Below, piece after piece: positions 29,448 to 38,717 of a stretch of DNA of 64,000 bases; the first letter of the stretch is position 1; each line of letters begins with the position of its first letter. Both the position numbers and the translations under genes were made by a program. Source of the stretch: an uncultured Pelagibacteraceae bacterium (lineage in GTDB: Bacteria; Pseudomonadota; Alphaproteobacteria; Pelagibacterales; Pelagibacteraceae); NCBI GenBank assembly GCA_902572225.1, contig CACGFJ010000002.1:1-64000 (forward strand), written 5' to 3'. The notes under the pieces were generated by a model. The model made no database searches and was not told the origin of the DNA. It saw only the letters and a list, made by a program, of their open reading frames with translations.

Positions 29448-31985
29448 TTAAAACTTTTTAATCATTGAGATTTTAGCGTTTTTATCAAGATTTTCATTAA
29501 ATTCTTGGTCTAATTTGAAATTGAAATCTAGGCCATAAATATTTTTTGCAACATTAAGTCCAGCAGAAAAATCTTCAGTTCCTCCAAATTGCATTGCATA
29601 TTCTGTTTCACGTTTAGATTTAAAGTTTAAACCAAATGAAAATGTATCCGTATGTTCGTGTTTTTCACCTTGAATACGTTTGTAGCTAGTATTGATTGAT
29701 AAGTTATTTTTGGAGTCGTAACTAAAACCAACTTCAGATGTTAACATATAATCTGATATTGTATCTTGTGTATAGGTATAAGTTGTGCTGGTATCAGACA
29801 CGTAATTTAATTTGGTTACAGACGAGTCGGAAAAATCTAACCCAAATTCAATTAAGCCAAATGGTTTTATTTTACTGTCATTGAATTTAACAAGATTATT
29901 TACACCAAATTCTAAAGATAAAAGTCCACTTTTTACTTCTTGATCATCATAAGAAAGAGCGTTCGTTCCAACCTCTTGGTATCCCTCAAGTTCTGTATAT
30001 CCAAGATCTACTCTTAAAGCTGGAACTAAATTAAAGTTTCCTTTGTCAATTGTTTTTCCAAAATTAACTGATCCAAATATTTGATTTCCATCTCTTGAAG
30101 CAGTTAATGTATTAGAATCAGACTTTCGCTCAATATCGCTTTTAATTTTTCCAATTCCGATTGATCCTTCGATAAAATTATTATCGTCTAATGGTCTTGT
30201 TCTGTACATTGAAATATTATAATTTTTGCTATCGATACCACTTCCGTTAGATCCTATATCAGTATCGCTTTGCCCATATTGAATAGCAAAACCATAAATA
30301 TCATTATCATTTATTTTTTTATCAAATCCAAAAGCAATACCTTGGCTATCTATTTCCTTTTCAGATGATGTGCTAGTATCACCAATTTTAGTAACACTTA
30401 TTGAGCCTTCTGACCAAGTAGACCAATTATCAGACAAATTTAAATTTTCATTTATATCAATCGATGCCGTAATAACATTTGATAATGATGCAAGCATTGC
30501 ATTTGAAAATTGAAATTTAATATTCTGGTTGGTTAAATTAGTTTCTTTTCTATGATGTCTTAACCATTGCATACGATTAATTACTGGAGTTGTAACGTAT
30601 TGCAAAATTCTCTTTGGTGCTTCTGTTTGTGCTTCAATTGATCCAACAACATCTTTATCGGTCAATGGATCAATAGATGAAGTAGTTTCAACTGTTGTAA
30701 AGTTAAGAGTGGTAGAATTAGTAAACCCTGCATAAGACGCGCTATCAACATCATCAAAAGCGGTAGCAGCAATAGTAATATAATAACCAGTATCCCCATC
30801 TAGTGTGCTTGAGGGGTTAATTGTAATAATGGTTGAACCAGAACCGGATACCAATCCGCCTGCAACATTGATTGTCTCAACGGTTGAATTATCGGATGAT
30901 TTTTTAATTAATATATTTCCACTTTCAGCATCAACAGCTTCAGAGAATGTTAAAACAATATTATCATTTACTCCAACACTAGTTGCGCCGTCACTAGGGG
31001 AAGAAGAAGATAGAGTTGGTGCGGTATTGATTAATTCAAAACCTGTAGTTAATGTATATTCATCCACACTGTGTGTGCCAGGAGTTCCTGACTGGTCCGT
31101 AATAAACATTTTTGTTCCATCATTATTAAAGGTAATGCCTGTAGGAGTAGTACCTTGAGAACTCACATCAAAACTACCCACAAAAGAAGCGGTGGAAACA
31201 TCAAAGCCCGTAGAGAGCGTATATTCGTTAATATCATCTCCCGTATCGCCGGCAACAAACATTTTTTTTCCGTCGTTGCTAAATGCTATGCCTTGAGGTG
31301 AAGTATCTTGGGACTGGGTTACAAAGCTACTATCATAGGAGGCGGTGGAAACATCAAAGCCGGTCGATAGTGTGTATTCAACAACTTCATCAGAAGAATT
31401 ATCACAATTAACAAACATTTTTGTACCATCTGAATTGAATGCTAAACCTTTTGAACCACTTGCATTGGAGGAAATACTTAAATTACTATCATAGGATGCG
31501 GTAGAAATATCGAAGCCTGTAGTGAGATGGTATTCAAAAACTCTTTGATTCTTCCACCCTGCTACAAACATTTTTGTTCCATCGTTGTTAAATGCTAAGC
31601 CTCTTGGGTTGGTATCTTGGGAATTAACACTAAATAAACTATCATAGGAAGCGGTTGAAATATCGAAGCCTGTAGTGAGATGGTATTCTCGAATGGCATT
31701 GGAATTATCTCCAACAACAAACATTTTTGTACCATCGTTGTTAAATTTTATGTCTTGTGGGTATCCTCCTTGATAACCGCTTAAGATGTAAACGTTGATA
31801 CTATCAACATATGTAACTCCCGCAAAAACTTTAGATGATGATAGTATTAAAATAATGAAAAGAATACTCGAACTCTTAATAAAATTTTTAATTAAAATAA
31901 GTATATAGTCTGTAGTTTGCTGACTAAAACAAAGAGCTAAAAAATTTTTAGATAGTTTGTATGTTTTATAAAATAATGTATTCAT
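29448..31985 (-). CDS. Autotransporter-like surface protein with beta-propeller repeats
   Basis: 845 residues. A long N-terminal region ends in a signal peptide (SSSILFIILILSSSKVFA, cut after residue ~55). Residues ~71-320 hold five 51/52-residue repeats (FNNDGTKMFVAG..., EY.LTTGFDISTASYDS), probably blades of a propeller or YVTN-like fold. An Ig-like (Big/SbsA type) domain covers ~321-432 (TLSSSSPSDGATSVGVNDNI). From ~520 an amphipathic beta-barrel runs to a terminal phenylalanine (NAKISMIKKF), as in outer-membrane autotransporters. So the repeats are likely shown on the cell surface; ligand unknown. The tail has no obvious cleavage site. Convergent with grxD; 166 bases from rpsD. Confidence 0.75.
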   Translation of the reverse strand: MNTLFYKTYKLSKNFLALCFSQQTTDYILILIKNFIKSSSILFIILILSSSKVFAGVTYVDSINVYILSGYQGGYPQDIKFNNDGTKMFVVGDNSNAIREYHLTTGFDISTASYDSLFSVNSQDTNPRGLAFNNDGTKMFVAGWKNQRVFEYHLTTGFDISTASYDSNLSISSNASGSKGLAFNSDGTKMFVNCDNSSDEVVEYTLSTGFDVSTASYDSSFVTQSQDTSPQGIAFSNDGKKMFVAGDTGDDINEYTLSTGFDVSTASFVGSFDVSSQGTTPTGITFNNDGTKMFITDQSGTPGTHSVDEYTLTTGFELINTAPTLSSSSPSDGATSVGVNDNIVLTFSEAVDAESGNILIKKSSDNSTVETINVAGGLVSGSGSTIITINPSSTLDGDTGYYITIAATAFDDVDSASYAGFTNSTTLNFTTVETTSSIDPLTDKDVVGSIEAQTEAPKRILQYVTTPVINRMQWLRHHRKETNLTNQNIKFQFSNAMLASLSNVITASIDINENLNLSDNWSTWSEGSISVTKIGDTSTSSEKEIDSQGIAFGFDKKINDNDIYGFAIQYGQSDTDIGSNGSGIDSKNYNISMYRTRPLDDNNFIEGSIGIGKIKSDIERKSDSNTLTASRDGNQIFGSVNFGKTIDKGNFNLVPALRVDLGYTELEGYQEVGTNALSYDDQEVKSGLLSLEFGVNNLVKFNDSKIKPFGLIEFGLDFSDSSVTKLNYVSDTSTTYTYTQDTISDYMLTSEVGFSYDSKNNLSINTSYKRIQGEKHEHTDTFSFGLNFKSKRETEYAMQFGGTEDFSAGLNVAKNIYGLDFNFKLDQEFNENLDKNAKISMIKKF
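31026..31775 (-). repeat. Five in-frame 153/156-base tandem repeats
   Basis: The block ACAAAAATGTTTG-like sequence (coding TKMFV) recurs at plus-strand positions 31106, 31259, 31415, 31568 and 31721, i.e. at spacings of 153, 156, 153 and 153 bases. The two N-terminal units are nearly identical over about 40 bases (…gaagcctgtagtgagatgg…), suggesting recent duplication or gene conversion. Confidence 0.85.
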
Positions 31986-32151
31986 TTTTTAATAACAACA
32001 ACGTAAAATAAAAAAATAAATTTTTTAATAATAATTCTGGATATAAAATTTTAGTTAATTAAAAAACTTTAAATAAGTTTATTTTGGGTTTTAATTGTTC
32101 AAAAATATCTAAATTGCTTAATTTTCCTTTAACAGTAATTTTAAAAAGGTG

Positions 32152-32769
32152 TTATCTAGAATAATATTCGATTACTAGATTTGGCTCCATCACAACTGGG
32201 TATGGAACTTCTTCGAAAGATGGAACTCTTACAAATTTAACTTTTTTATTCTTTTCATCTAATTGTAGATATTCTGGAACTTCTCTCTCTTTGTTAGCAA
32301 GAGCAATATCAATTAAAGCAAGTTGTTTAGATTTATCTCTAATTTCAATCGTATCTTCTTCTTTGACCTGATAACTCGCAATATTTACTTTTTTTCCATT
32401 AACTTTAACATGACCATGATTAATAAGCTGCCTTGATGAAAAAATAGTGTTTGATAACTTTGATCTATAAATTACAGCATCCAATCTTCTCTCTAATAAT
32501 CCAATTAAATTTTCAGCTGTATCGCCTTTTTTCATGATTGCTTTTTTGTAAACATTTCTAAACTGTCTCTCATTCATGTTTCCATAATAAGACTTCAATT
32601 TCTGTTTTGCTTGAAGTTGAATTCCGTAGTCTGAAGGTTTGCCAGCTTTTGTTTGTCCATGCTGTCCTGGAGGATAGGCTCTTGTATTAAAAGGACTTTT
32701 GGGCCTCCCCCATAAATTTACTTTTAATCTTCTATCTACTTTATGTTTAGAGTTTAATCTTTTTGTCAT
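32152..32769 (-). CDS. rpsD: 30S ribosomal protein S4 (uS4)
   Basis: 16S rRNA-binding assembly protein, 205 residues. [39 protein letters not shown] is the alphaproteobacterial N-terminus without zinc cysteines; the S4 RNA-binding domain ([41 protein letters not shown]) follows. It stands apart from the alpha operon, as is usual in alphaproteobacteria. A strong promoter lies so close that the mRNA would have only about five leader bases. The 166 bases after its stop hold no gene and no clear terminator. Confidence 0.97.
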   Translation of the reverse strand: MTKRLNSKHKVDRRLKVNLWGRPKSPFNTRAYPPGQHGQTKAGKPSDYGIQLQAKQKLKSYYGNMNERQFRNVYKKAIMKKGDTAENLIGLLERRLDAVIYRSKLSNTIFSSRQLINHGHVKVNGKKVNIASYQVKEEDTIEIRDKSKQLALIDIALANKEREVPEYLQLDEKNKKVKFVRVPSFEEVPYPVVMEPNLVIEYYSR

Positions 32770-32780
32770 TAGTATGAGGT

Positions 32781-32808
32781 CTTATAAGCCTAAGTTATGT
32801 TTTGTCAA
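32781..32808 (-). promoter_or_regulatory. Strong promoter for rpsD
   Basis: Minus strand TTGACA (32803-32808), 16-base spacer, TATAAG (32781-32786), then ACCTCATACT and the rpsD ATG. The -35 overlaps the trmJ stop codon. The -10 lies within the palindrome CTTATAAG. Predicted start near 32774, five bases before the ATG. Confidence 0.7.
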
Positions 32809-33524
32809 TCAACCTTTTCCTTACTTAAACCAGCAAATACACTCGATAAAATACGAGTTTCTTTTTCTGAAAGATTGAGTTTATAGAAAATACTTCTTAG
32901 ATTTTCCATCATGATTGGTTTTTTTTCAGGTGGGTGAAAAAAATTCTTATTTTCTAAATTATTAATGCACAAATTTAACATTCTTTGAATGTCATTCTTA
33001 TTTGCACTTTTAATTTTTTTTGACTTTTCAAAGGAAAACTTTTTATTTGAAATTAGTCCACTTACTATTTGAGCTACTATAATTAGACTATGAGACAAAT
33101 TTAAAGATCTAAAATTCCTATTACTTGGAATTTGTAAAGTATAATCAGCATAACTAACTTCATTATTTGATAATCCAGATGCTTCTGATCCAAAAAGAAA
33201 ACCAACCTTTTTTTTGTAATTAATCTTATTTAGATCAGTTATTGATATATGTTTAATATTTTTATTTCTAAATCTTGCAGATGTTGCAACTAATATATCC
33301 AAATTACTTAATGATGTTTCTAAATTTTCATATACTTTTGCTTTTTTAACAATATCCTTTGCCCCTACAGATGTTGCAATAATTTTATCATTTGGAAATG
33401 AGGGTTTTGGATTAACAATTGATAGATTATTAAAATTAAAGTTTTTTAAAGCTCTAGCACAGGCTCCTATATTTTCTGATAGTTGAGGTTTGTGTAAAAT
33501 AAAAGTTATATTTCTTAATGACAT
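32805..33524 (-). CDS. trmJ: tRNA 2'-O-methyltransferase TrmJ-like (SpoU family)
   Basis: SPOUT methyltransferase acting on tRNA position 32 in characterised TrmJ. Motifs: ITFILHKPQLSENIGACARALKNFNF (motif 1), VGFLFGSEASGLSNNEVSYADYTLQIPSN (motif 2), RSLNLSHSLIIVAQIV (motif 3). A C-terminal helical extension follows. The track's TTG start at 33527 adds one residue; the ATG at 33524 overlaps the cimA stop by one base (TGATG) and is preferred, 239 residues. End overlaps the rpsD -35 element. Confidence 0.88.
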   Translation of the reverse strand: MSLRNITFILHKPQLSENIGACARALKNFNFNNLSIVNPKPSFPNDKIIATSVGAKDIVKKAKVYENLETSLSNLDILVATSARFRNKNIKHISITDLNKINYKKKVGFLFGSEASGLSNNEVSYADYTLQIPSNRNFRSLNLSHSLIIVAQIVSGLISNKKFSFEKSKKIKSANKNDIQRMLNLCINNLENKNFFHPPEKKPIMMENLRSIFYKLNLSEKETRILSSVFAGLSKEKVD

Positions 33525-35125
33525 CAAGTACTAGCAGGAGCATTATCCTTGAAAAGCTTATAATCCAAACTATCAACTAAAGCTTTAAAAGATGCATCAA
33601 TAATATTTGGAGAAACTCCTATTGTGAACCAATTACCATGTTTTGAGTCTGCGCTTTCTATAGAAACTCTAGTAACGGCTCCAGTTCCTGTATTTAAAAT
33701 TCTAACTTTGTAATCAACAAGCTTTAAATCTTTTAAATATTCTGAATATTTTTCAAGTTTATTTACATTTTTTCTTATAGCATTATCTAATGCATTAACG
33801 GGTCCATTGCCCTCGCCTTCACATAGTATTTCATGACCATCTACTTCAAGTTTTGCTTTTGCAAATGATACAACTTCACCAGTTGAATCTTTCTTAACAG
33901 AAACATCATACTCATTAATTGAAATATATCTTGGTATTTCCCCCATCAATCTTCTAGCCAATAGTTCAAAAGATGCATCGGCACCATCGTAACTATATCC
34001 TATGAACTCTCTATCCTTTACTTCATGAAGAAGTTTTTTAATTTTTGGATCGTCTTTTTTAATATTAATGCCAATTGCATTTAATCTAGACATTATATTA
34101 GATTGTCCGGATTGATCAGAAACAACAATATTCCTAGTATTGCCTACTTCATCAGGATTAATATGTTCGTAAGTTTTTGGATCTTTTTGGACAGCTGATA
34201 CATGCATTCCACCTTTGTGTGAAAATGCAGAAGCACCTACATAAGGTAAATGTTTGTTTGGTTTTCTATTAAGTATTTCATCTAATAATCTTGAGCATTG
34301 TGTTAAATTTTTAATATTTTCAGGCTTAATATTAATTTCATATTTGTCTGAAAAATCTTTTTTTAAATAAAAAGTTGGGATCAAAGACATTAAATTTGCA
34401 TTACCACATCTTTCTCCAAGTCCATTTATTGTACCCTGAACTTGTCTAACTCCTGCCTGCACAGCTACTAGACTATTAGCAACTGCATTTTCTGTATCGT
34501 TATGGGCATGAATTCCAAGGTTTTTACCTGGTATATACTTTGTTACTTCTTCAACAATTTTAGAAATTTCATGAGGCAATGTACCTCCATTAGTATCACA
34601 TAATACAATCCATCTTGCACCATTATCAAATGCTGCTTTTAAACATGATATTGCGTATTCAGGATTTGATTTATAACCATCAAAAAAATGTTCAGCATCA
34701 AACATAAATTCTTTACCTGAATTAACTATATGTTTTGCGCTCTCACTTATATTTTCTAAATTTTGATCATTTGAAATACCTAAGGCAACATCAACATGAA
34801 AATCCCAACTTTTACCAAATAAACAAATTGATGAACTCTTTGAATTAATCAAAGATGATAACATCGGGTCGTTTTTTGCGCTATGCTCAGATTTTTTAGT
34901 CATACCAAAAGCTGTAAGATTTGCATTTTTAAAGTTTTGATCTTTATTAAAAAATTCTGTATCTGTTGGATTTGCTCCTGGCCAACCACCCTCTATATAA
35001 TCAACTCCTAGGTTATCTAAAGATATAGCGATTTTTTCTTTTTCATTTAATGAAAAGTCAACGCCTTGAGTTTGTGCCCCATCCCTAAGCGTAGTATCAA
35101 ATATAAAGATTTTTTCTTTGCTCAT
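33524..35125 (-). CDS. cimA: Citramalate synthase
   Basis: Condenses acetyl-CoA and pyruvate to (R)-citramalate, a threonine-independent route to 2-oxobutyrate and isoleucine. 533 residues from the ATG at 35125 (overlapping cysS stop as ATGA; the track's GTG at 35137 is less likely). HMGL-like barrel: DTTLRDGAQTQGVDFS, YIEGGWPGANPTDTEFF, GIHAHNDTENAVANSLVAV, QGTINGLGERCGNANL. A LeuA-type regulatory domain occupies the C-terminus (VDYKVRILNTGTGAVTRVSIES). The GGWPG-N motif separates CimA from isopropylmalate and homocitrate synthases. Confidence 0.88.
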   Translation of the reverse strand: MSKEKIFIFDTTLRDGAQTQGVDFSLNEKEKIAISLDNLGVDYIEGGWPGANPTDTEFFNKDQNFKNANLTAFGMTKKSEHSAKNDPMLSSLINSKSSSICLFGKSWDFHVDVALGISNDQNLENISESAKHIVNSGKEFMFDAEHFFDGYKSNPEYAISCLKAAFDNGARWIVLCDTNGGTLPHEISKIVEEVTKYIPGKNLGIHAHNDTENAVANSLVAVQAGVRQVQGTINGLGERCGNANLMSLIPTFYLKKDFSDKYEINIKPENIKNLTQCSRLLDEILNRKPNKHLPYVGASAFSHKGGMHVSAVQKDPKTYEHINPDEVGNTRNIVVSDQSGQSNIMSRLNAIGINIKKDDPKIKKLLHEVKDREFIGYSYDGADASFELLARRLMGEIPRYISINEYDVSVKKDSTGEVVSFAKAKLEVDGHEILCEGEGNGPVNALDNAIRKNVNKLEKYSEYLKDLKLVDYKVRILNTGTGAVTRVSIESADSKHGNWFTIGVSPNIIDASFKALVDSLDYKLFKDNAPAST

Positions 35126-36483
35126 TTTAATTTCCACGAGGTTGTACCATCTTTATCTTCAATTAAAATACCCTTATCTAAAAGATCTTTTCTAATTTTG
35201 TCAGCTAATTCATAATTTTTTTCATCTCTTGCTTTATTTCTCTCAACTATTTTTGAGTTAATTTCATCCTCTGATATAGAAATTGTATTTTTTTTTGTTT
35301 GAAGCCACTCTTCAGAATTATCAGTTAATAGACCTATAAAGTTGCAGGCTTTTACAAAAGTTGCTTTATCCTCGTTCGTTCCGGTTGAAGCTTTACTATA
35401 TAAAGAATGTAAATTAGCAATATAGCCTGGAGTGTTTAAATCGTCATATAAAGGATCTAATAATTCATCTGGTAATTTTGTACTTTTATAAACATCAGAA
35501 TAGGCTGAATACCATTTGCTTAAAGTCTTTTCACACTCTGTTATTAGTTTTTCATTCCAATCTAATCCTTGTCTATAGTGAGCACTAATTAATGCCAATC
35601 TTAAAACTTGACCATTATATTTATTTTTAAAATCTTTTATTTTTAATATGTTTCCTTGAGATTTTGCCATTTTTTCATTTGAAAGAGTTATAAATCCATT
35701 ATGAACCCAATAATTTGCAAACGAATTTGTTTCATTTGCACATCTTGATTGAGCAATCTCATTTTCATGATGAGGAAAAATTAAGTCTCTACCACCACCA
35801 TGAATATCAAATTCTTCCCCTAAATATCTTTTTGACATAACCGAACATTCTAAATGCCAACCAGGTCTACCTTTGCCCCAAGGAGAGTCCCATGAAGGCT
35901 CTTTGTCTGTTGATGGTTTCCATAATACAAAATCTTCAGGATTTTTTTTTATTTCTGAAACCTCTACTCGTGAACCAGCTATTAATTCATCTAATTTTTT
36001 ATTAGATAGTTTTCCATAATCACTAAATTTTTTAACTTCAAAATAAACATGCCTATCCTTTGGATATGCAAACCCTTTTTTCTCTAGTTCAGTGATCATT
36101 TCAATCATTTGTTTTATATTTTCTGTTGCCTTTGGTTCACTGTTTGGTGTTTCACATTTTAAGTACTTACAATCTTCATGAAAGTTTTCAGTAATTTTTG
36201 AAGTTAAATCTTTTATAGAAATATTTTGGTCATTGGATGCTTTAATTATTTTGTCATCAATATCTGTTATATTCCTGATATAATTTACATGTGATGATCC
36301 ATATTTATTTTTTAGAATTTTATAAAGAATATCAAAAACAACTAATGGTCTAGCATTACCAATATGTGGATCATCATAAACAGTAGGACCACAAACATAC
36401 ATCCCTATGGATTTGTCATTTTTGGGTGTAAATTTTTCTTTCTTACCACCAAGACTATTAGTTAAAAATATATCTTTAGCCAT
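35122..36483 (-). CDS. cysS: Cysteinyl-tRNA synthetase
   Basis: Class I aminoacyl-tRNA synthetase, 453 residues. HIGH-type motif in CGPTVYDDPHIGNARPLVVFD with the zinc Cys; GWHLECSVMSKRYLGEEFDIHGGGRDLIFPHHENEIAQS holds the remaining zinc ligands; the KMSKS loop is KMAKSQGN. C-terminal DALR-like anticodon-binding region is compact. Four-base overlap with cimA. Sits 45 bases after nadE on the same strand. Confidence 0.96.
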   Translation of the reverse strand: MAKDIFLTNSLGGKKEKFTPKNDKSIGMYVCGPTVYDDPHIGNARPLVVFDILYKILKNKYGSSHVNYIRNITDIDDKIIKASNDQNISIKDLTSKITENFHEDCKYLKCETPNSEPKATENIKQMIEMITELEKKGFAYPKDRHVYFEVKKFSDYGKLSNKKLDELIAGSRVEVSEIKKNPEDFVLWKPSTDKEPSWDSPWGKGRPGWHLECSVMSKRYLGEEFDIHGGGRDLIFPHHENEIAQSRCANETNSFANYWVHNGFITLSNEKMAKSQGNILKIKDFKNKYNGQVLRLALISAHYRQGLDWNEKLITECEKTLSKWYSAYSDVYKSTKLPDELLDPLYDDLNTPGYIANLHSLYSKASTGTNEDKATFVKACNFIGLLTDNSEEWLQTKKNTISISEDEINSKIVERNKARDEKNYELADKIRKDLLDKGILIEDKDGTTSWKLK

Positions 36484-36507
36484 ACAACTAGGAATATACT
36501 TAAATTT

Positions 36508-36523
36508 TAGATTTGTGAATCTA
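36508..36523 (-). other. Small hairpin after nadE
   Basis: TAGATT / AATCTA with a four-base loop in the 45-base gap between nadE and cysS. Six perfect pairs but no T-run in the transcribed direction, so at most a weak transcript-stabilising or pausing element. Confidence 0.25.
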
Positions 36524-36528
36524 TTTGA

Positions 36529-37266
36529 TTAATTAGGAATTTTGCATACTGGAATAGGTTCCATTTTATGCAAATTTGCACTTCGAATTGAATTATATTT
36601 ATCTCGATTTACAGAATTTTCATTATCCATCGCTTCTTCTAATTCTTTATATGACAAACCAAGCTGTCCCTCATCAGTACGACCATCATCCCATAAACCA
36701 TCTGTAGGAGGAGCATCAATAATCTCTTTTAAAATTCCAAGTTCTTTACCAAGTTCCCATACCTCAGTTTTATTACAATCTGCTATTGGAGAAATATCTA
36801 CTCCACCATCACCATATTTTGTATAAAAACCAACTCCAAAATCTTCTACTTTATTTCCTGTTCCAACGACTATTCCATTATTTGCGGCAGCTACTTGATA
36901 AAGCGTTGTCATTCTTAATCTTGCTCTAGAGTTTGCCATCCCGTGTTCACTACCAAAATTGTTTAGTGTTCCTTCAAATGTTTTGAATAAACTATCTAAT
37001 TCTAATGTGTGTCCCTCTACATTGCTAAAATTCTTCTTTAACCATTCTTGATGCGCCAAACTTAGATCATGTTGTGCAGATTTTTGTTTAATAGGCATTG
37101 ATAAAACAATTGTTTTTAAACCAGTCATTGCACTTAATGTACTTGAGACAGAAGAGTCTATTCCACCAGAAATACCAATCACTAAAGATTGAGCTTTTTT
37201 TGGCATAGAATTCACATAATCTGAAATCCAGTTTTTAATATGATTCACTTTATCTTTAGGTGTCAT
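36529..37266 (-). CDS. nadE: Ammonia-dependent NAD+ synthetase
   Basis: Last step of NAD synthesis: amidates deamido-NAD. 245 residues containing only the synthetase domain; the P-loop-like SGGIDSS motif (LVIGISGGIDSSVSSTLSA) and GTGNKVEDFGVGFYTKYGDGGVDISPIADCNKTEV are diagnostic. The N-terminal glutaminase domain of many bacterial NadE proteins is absent, so ammonia itself is the donor, a reasonable economy for an ammonium-using oligotroph. Lies between aroG and cysS; nadK is 19 kb away. Confidence 0.93.
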   Translation of the reverse strand: MTPKDKVNHIKNWISDYVNSMPKKAQSLVIGISGGIDSSVSSTLSAMTGLKTIVLSMPIKQKSAQHDLSLAHQEWLKKNFSNVEGHTLELDSLFKTFEGTLNNFGSEHGMANSRARLRMTTLYQVAAANNGIVVGTGNKVEDFGVGFYTKYGDGGVDISPIADCNKTEVWELGKELGILKEIIDAPPTDGLWDDGRTDEGQLGLSYKELEEAMDNENSVNRDKYNSIRSANLHKMEPIPVCKIPN

Positions 37267-37303
37267 AATTTAAATATAAGAAAAAAAATTTATTTTTAAA
37301 CTG

Positions 37304-38683
37304 TTAAGATGCCGCTTTAATTGCAGATTTAGAATACAAACTATTCTTTTTTATCTCATCTGAAATTAAAAACGCTAATTCTATAGCTTGATCAGAGTTC
37401 AATCTTGGATCGCAGTGCGTATGATATCTGCTTGATAAATCTGCGTCTGATATTTTTTTTGCTCCGCCAGTACACTCTGTCACATCTTGTCCTGTCATTT
37501 CAACATGAAGACCTCCTGCATAGGAACCTTCTGCTTGATGAACTGCAAATACATTTTTAACTTCGCTTACAACATCATTAAACGGTCTAGTTTTAAAACC
37601 AGTAGTTGATTTAATTGTATTACCATGCATTGGATCACATGACCAAACAACATTTAATCCTTCTTTTTTAATACCTCTAATTAATTTTGGTAAGAATTTT
37701 TCAACGTTTTGATGACCAAATCTTGAAATTAGAGTAATTTTTCCTTTTTCATTTTTTGGATTTATAACTTCACATATTTTTGCAATCTCATCAGGTTTTG
37801 ATGTAGGACCACACTTGATGCCAATTGGATTTTCTATTCCTTTACAAAATTCAACATGTCCTCCATCTAATTGTCTTGTTCTATCTCCTATCCAAACAAA
37901 GTGTGCTGAAGTATCGTGGTATTCACCTGTGGTTGAGTCTACTCTTGTCATGCTTTCCTCAAAAGGTAAGTGTAAAGCTTCATGAGAAGTCCAAAAGTTA
38001 ACTGTGTATAATCTATTATTAAAATCAGATGTAATTCCGCAAGCATCCATAAACGCTAATGCATCTGCTATTTTATCTTCTAACTCTTTAAACTTCTTAG
38101 CTTGAGGACTTTTCTTAATATAATCTAAATTCCATAAATGAACCTTGTTTAGGTCAGCAAAACCACCTTTTGAAAATGCTCTTAAAAGGTTTAAAGTTGA
38201 TGCAGATTGAGAATATGCCTTAAACATTCTTTTTGGATCAGGTCTTCTAGCTTTTTCAGTAAAATCTATTGCATTTATATTGTCTCCCAAATAACTTGGT
38301 AATTCCTTATCACCTTGTTTTTCGGTTGGTGCACTTCTTGGTTTTGAAAATTGTCCAGCAATTCTTCCAAGTTTTACAATTGGTAAAGATGCTGAATATG
38401 TCATTACTAATGCCATTTGAAGAATAACCTTAAATGTATCTCTTATATTATCAGGATGGAATTCTGCAAAACTTTCTGCACAATCACCACCTTGTAATAG
38501 AAATGCTTTTCCATCATTGACCATTGCCAACTGATCTTTCAAATGTCTTGTTTCTCCTGCAAAAACTAGTGGAGGAAAGGTTTTCAATTTATTTAAAACC
38601 ATCTCTAATTCCTTTTCATCTTCATAATGAGGAATATGTTTGACGGGGTATTTTCTCCAACTATTTATTTTCCAATTTTTCAT
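37304..38683 (-). CDS. aroG: 3-deoxy-7-phosphoheptulonate synthase, class II
   Basis: First step of the shikimate pathway (PEP + erythrose-4-phosphate). 459 residues of the plant-like class II: PLVFAGETRHLKDQLAMVNDGKAFLLQGGDCAESF, RIAGQFSKPRSAPTE, VWSCDPMHGNTI and GGLHVEMTGQDVTECTGGAK. The ends KLGRIAGQ and STTGFKTRPF are substrate-binding. Class I AroFGH-type sequences are unrelated at sequence level. Between glmS (upstream, 34 bases) and nadE (37 bases). Confidence 0.94.
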   Translation of the reverse strand: MKNWKINSWRKYPVKHIPHYEDEKELEMVLNKLKTFPPLVFAGETRHLKDQLAMVNDGKAFLLQGGDCAESFAEFHPDNIRDTFKVILQMALVMTYSASLPIVKLGRIAGQFSKPRSAPTEKQGDKELPSYLGDNINAIDFTEKARRPDPKRMFKAYSQSASTLNLLRAFSKGGFADLNKVHLWNLDYIKKSPQAKKFKELEDKIADALAFMDACGITSDFNNRLYTVNFWTSHEALHLPFEESMTRVDSTTGEYHDTSAHFVWIGDRTRQLDGGHVEFCKGIENPIGIKCGPTSKPDEIAKICEVINPKNEKGKITLISRFGHQNVEKFLPKLIRGIKKEGLNVVWSCDPMHGNTIKSTTGFKTRPFNDVVSEVKNVFAVHQAEGSYAGGLHVEMTGQDVTECTGGAKKISDADLSSRYHTHCDPRLNSDQAIELAFLISDEIKKNSLYSKSAIKAAS

Positions 38684-38717
38684 TTCAACTCAGAATTGTT
38701 TTAACAGACTTTATTAT

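Noticed and set aside
31026-31775. 153-base periodic repeat as a CRISPR or mobile-element array
   Set aside because: Units are in frame inside one long coding sequence, too long for CRISPR, and vary like protein repeats.
31986-32151. Possible small gene or RNA in the 166-base gap after rpsD
   Set aside because: Only AT-rich sequence with short, imperfect stems; no open frame or GC-rich structure supports a feature.
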